A DNA stretch of 7,340 bases from CALCMJ01 sp964475415 (GTDB lineage: Bacteria; Bacteroidota; Bacteroidia; Chitinophagales; Saprospiraceae). The stretch covers positions 1 to 7,340 of the forward strand of contig CAYYWZ010000110.1 in assembly GCA_964475415.1 (NCBI GenBank), in the 5' to 3' direction. A program made the position numbers and the translations under genes. Position 1 is the first letter of the stretch, and every line of letters starts with the position of its first letter. Shown here piece by piece: positions 5,386 to 7,340 of the stretch. The notes below the pieces were generated by a model. It ran no database searches. It saw only the letters and a program-made list of their open reading frames with translations, and had not been told where the DNA came from.

Positions 5386-6564
5386 ATGAACAAAGTATAT
5401 ATCGTATCAGCAGTAAGAACGCCCCTAGGAAGTTTCGGAGGAGGATTATCTTCCCTTTCTGCAACCCAACTAGGAAGCATTGCCATAGAAGGCGCACTAA
5501 AAAATGCTAAGGTAGATGCTGCAAATGTAGGAGAAGTATTCTTTGGAAATGTTTGTTCCGCTAACCTAGGCCAGGCGCCGGCAAGACAGGCAGCGCTAGG
5601 AGCAGGTATAGGCAATACCGTTCCCTGTACTACCATCAACAAAGTGTGCTCTTCAGGTATGAAATCCATCATGTTCGGTGCGCAAAGCATTATGCTCGGA
5701 GATCAAGATATTGTAGTGACTGGCGGTATGGAATCTATGAGTAACATTCCTTACTACATGCCTAAGGCGAGATGGGGACATAAGTTCGGACCGGGAACCC
5801 TAGAAGATGGCTTAGAAAAAGATGGTCTTAGAGATGTATACGCTCAGAAAGCTATGGGGAATTTTGCAGACGCCACAGCAACAAAACAAAATATAACGAG
5901 AGAAGAACAAGATGCTTTTGCCATACAATCTTACAAGCGATCGGCATCAGCTACAGAAAGCGGTAAGTTTAAGGATGAGATTATTCCAGTATCTGTTCCG
6001 CAGAGAAGAGGAGATCCTATTATCATCACTGAAGATGAAGAATTCAAAAATGTAAAGTTCGAAAAGATACCTAATCTACGACCTGCTTTTTCTAAGGAAG
6101 GTACAGCAACAGCTGCTAACTCTTCTACAATTAATGACGGTGCTTCAGCGCTCATCCTTGCCAGTGAATCTGCTGTAGAAAAATATGGTCTTACACCGAT
6201 AGCTGAGATCGTTTCTTTTGCAGATGCAGCACATGAGCCAGAGTGGTTTACAACAGCGCCTACTTTAGCCGCGCCTGCAGCTTTAAAGAAAGCGGGATTG
6301 ACAACTTCCGATGTAGATTTCTTCGAAGTCAATGAGGCATTCTCTGTTGTTACCCTTGCCTTCAACAAGGTCCTCGACGTATCTGATAAGAAGGTCAATG
6401 TTAATGGTGGAGCTGTTTCATTAGGTCATCCGCTAGGTGCTAGTGGAGCGAGAATCGTTACAACCCTTAACCACGTCATGCGTCAAAACAATGGAGAGAT
6501 CGGTTGTGCAACACTATGTAACGGAGGTGGCGGTGCCAGTGCGATTGTGCTGAAGAAGGTCTAA
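5386..6564 (+). CDS. atoB: Acetyl-CoA C-acetyltransferase (thiolase)
   Basis: 392 aa, full length for the homotetrameric biosynthetic/degradative thiolase family, which interconverts two acetyl-CoA with acetoacetyl-CoA plus CoA; longer 3-ketoacyl-CoA substrates are possible. All catalytic parts are present: nucleophile Cys88 in NKVCSSGMK, the GGMESMSN motif, NEAF at 316-319, His348 in GGAVSLGHPLGASGAR and the proton-relay Cys378 in CNGGGGAS. These positions match the well-known Zoogloea enzyme (Cys89, His348, Cys378). There is no signal peptide, so it is cytoplasmic. It begins with MNKVYIVSAVRTPLGSFGG, the canonical N-terminus, which fixes the start at the ATG at 5386. It is monocistronic as far as the window shows: no 3-hydroxyacyl-CoA dehydrogenase or CoA-transferase neighbour is present to tell ketone-body, fatty-acid or polyhydroxyalkanoate use apart. 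The symbol is a family label, not proof of orthology. Confidence 0.95.
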   Translation: MNKVYIVSAVRTPLGSFGGGLSSLSATQLGSIAIEGALKNAKVDAANVGEVFFGNVCSANLGQAPARQAALGAGIGNTVPCTTINKVCSSGMKSIMFGAQSIMLGDQDIVVTGGMESMSNIPYYMPKARWGHKFGPGTLEDGLEKDGLRDVYAQKAMGNFADATATKQNITREEQDAFAIQSYKRSASATESGKFKDEIIPVSVPQRRGDPIIITEDEEFKNVKFEKIPNLRPAFSKEGTATAANSSTINDGASALILASESAVEKYGLTPIAEIVSFADAAHEPEWFTTAPTLAAPAALKKAGLTTSDVDFFEVNEAFSVVTLAFNKVLDVSDKKVNVNGGAVSLGHPLGASGARIVTTLNHVMRQNNGEIGCATLCNGGGGASAIVLKKV

Positions 6565-6593
6565 GGCAATTTTTAGAAATATAATTTTTATTT

Positions 6594-6745
6594 GGGCGTG
6601 ACCCTGCTAGGCACTTGCTATACGCTTTCCTCCTACTCGGCTCTACGCGGGGTCGTTACGTCCGTAAGCTCGTTATTCCTCGGCCTCTACACTGCGTTAC
6701 GAGTCTGCTGCTCTGCAGCACTTACTACCATCACTCACGCGGTGG
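6594..6745. repeat. GC-rich structured intergenic element (Bacteroidota REP-like?)
   Basis: Starting 30 bp after the thiolase stop, a stretch of about 150 bp differs sharply from its surroundings: 68 of 120 bases in 6601-6720 are G or C, against AT-rich flanks. It opens with GGGCGTGACC and closes with TCACGCGG. GCGTGA (6596-6601) pairs with TCACGC (6735-6740), enclosing the whole element. Inside are TTACG-TC-CGTAA (6656-6667), a hairpin TGCTGC-TCT-GCAGCA (6706-6720) and an imperfect repeat, CTCGG-CTCTACGC...CGTTACG (6636-6660) against CTCGGCCTCTACAC...CGTTACG (6679-6701). From memory, elements that open GGGCGTG and end CTCACGC are dispersed between genes in many Bacteroidota genomes; I could not verify copy number here. 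A 65-codon open frame across it is considered spurious. It may be a mobile REP-like repeat, a structured RNA or a terminator. Confidence 0.6.
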
Positions 6746-6763
6746 GATATTATATTAATTACT

Positions 6764-6785
6764 ATTTTCTTAAACAAAAGAAAAT
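6764..6785. terminator. Small A/T hairpin after the GC-rich element
   Basis: ATTTTCTT (6764-6771) pairs with AAGAAAAT (6778-6785) around a 6-nt loop. It could end transcription from the thiolase side, but there is no GC pair cluster and no long T run, so support is weak. Confidence 0.25.
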
Positions 6786-6855
6786 TTAAAAAGCGTCAGA
6801 ATTTCTGTCTAGATGTAAATTAATATGTTTAACTTAAAGTGAAATCAATTAATTC

Positions 6856-7340
6856 ATGAAAAAAATAACATTAGCATTACTCCTTATTACGAGTTGGGAA
6901 TAGAACTCTCATCTCAAAACTGTACTATGAGTTTAGCACCGAATTTATCTTTACAAGAAGAGATAAATGGTGTTTCTTCGGGAGTATCTGTAAAGAACCT
7001 ATTGGCATTTTGTAAAAAGTAGTCAAGGGACAAGTGATATAGACATTACTTTAGTGGAGGATATAATTTCTAAGACAAAAGAAGAATTTGCTAAAAAAAA
7101 TATTTATCTAATTGAGCATTGCAATCCAGATTTTGAATATATAAATGAAATTTCGGATGATGCAATAAACGATAGGAATATTGATAACCCTGAAGTTACA
7201 CTGTGTAATACAGAAAATTATTGCCAAGAAGATGGACTCAATGTTTTTATTATGGGTGGATTTGACAATTTAGAAACCAATGGAGGACCAAATAGGAAGT
7301 AGCGCTGAAGCCGCAGCTAACTGTTTTTCTGAATTAGGAG
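6856..7340 (+). pseudogene. Frameshifted 5' part of a secreted protein gene, possibly a metalloprotease
   Basis: The ATG at 6856 begins a signal peptide (MKKITLALLLITS) but meets TAG at 6901-6903. Reading continues in frame 3 from about 6891 to 7019 (LGIELSSQNCTMSLAPNL, then VSVKNLLAFCK), where TAG at 7020-7022 ends it. One extra A in the run at 7014-7018 moves the reading to frame 1 (SSQGTSDIDITLVEDIISK from 7018), which stays open to 7302. A further extra base near 7290-7292 moves it to frame 2 (IGSSAEAAANCFSELG), which runs off the window. Joined, these give a coherent secreted N-terminal region of about 160 residues with FAKKNIYLIEHC and DGLNVFIMGGF. The layout, in which an 'F..kNI.f' segment is followed by 'LNVFI', resembles the start of M43/pappalysin-like proteases before their HExxH site. 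That site would lie beyond the window, so the family is a guess. Two of the shifts fall in A runs, so sequencing error must be considered besides true decay. Confidence 0.6.

Noticed and set aside
5193..5690. Open frame on the - strand over the thiolase start
   Set aside because: It is antisense to the conserved N-terminus of the thiolase, including its catalytic Cys region, and has no recognisable domain.
5931..6398. Open frame on the - strand inside the thiolase gene
   Set aside because: Antisense shadow of a highly conserved enzyme gene.
6592..6789. Open frame of 65 codons across the GC-rich element
   Set aside because: It starts from TTG, its composition follows the structured GC-rich element and then the AT-rich tail, and it shows no start signals. 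The DNA shows terminal complementarity and internal repeats typical of non-coding elements.
1..7340. CRISPR array, tRNA, rRNA or transposase gene
   Set aside because: No regularly spaced repeats, no cloverleaf-like or rRNA-like stretch and no transposase motif were seen on reading both strands.

Overview
The window looks like a low-GC chromosomal segment from the phylum Bacteroidota, plausibly a Saprospiraceae-, Chitinophagia- or Flavobacteriia-like bacterium. Three things point there: C-terminal type IX secretion (T9SS type A) sorting domains, a TPR protein ending in the TonB-C-like domain common in this phylum, and TAnnTTTG-type -7 promoter elements. The genus assignment is inference; no search was run.

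Layout. Positions 1-572 hold the decayed 3' end of a secreted T9SS-cargo gene, with in-frame stops and a frameshift. Positions 632-2338 (+) encode an intact 568-aa secreted protein with a signal peptide, two Asp-rich probable calcium-binding loops and a T9SS sorting domain. A 24-bp-stem hairpin (2361-2413) separates it from a convergent small membrane protein of DUF6249 type (2435-2800, -). Divergent from that gene is a two-gene operon: an ECF sigma-70 factor (2924-3463) and a membrane protein placed and built like its anti-sigma factor (3474-3980). Convergent to the operon is a TPR / TonB-C-like periplasmic protein (4071-5093, -). Divergent from that is a complete thiolase (5386-6564, +). A GC-rich, structured non-coding element lies just after the thiolase (6594-6745). 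The window ends inside the 5' part of another secreted-protein gene (6856-7340) that needs three frame changes to be read.

Main finding. The 123-bp gap between the DUF6249 gene and the sigma factor gene carries the same bipartite signal in both directions: TGTAACC, 14 bp, TACGTTA, 18 bp, ATG. Elements, spacings and distances to the two start codons are identical on both strands, and the arrangement is symmetric about position 2862. Its GTAAC / CGT core with a 17-bp spacer resembles ECF sigma promoters. The simplest reading is that the sigma factor drives both its own operon and the divergent membrane protein, making a compact three-gene envelope-signalling module. The function of the DUF6249 protein in it is unknown.

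The decayed genes at both ends and the GC-rich element suggest accessory or rearranged flanks around an intact core. The T9SS protein and the two pseudogenes are all surface or secreted proteins; the thiolase is ordinary acyl-CoA metabolism and has no visible functional link to the rest.
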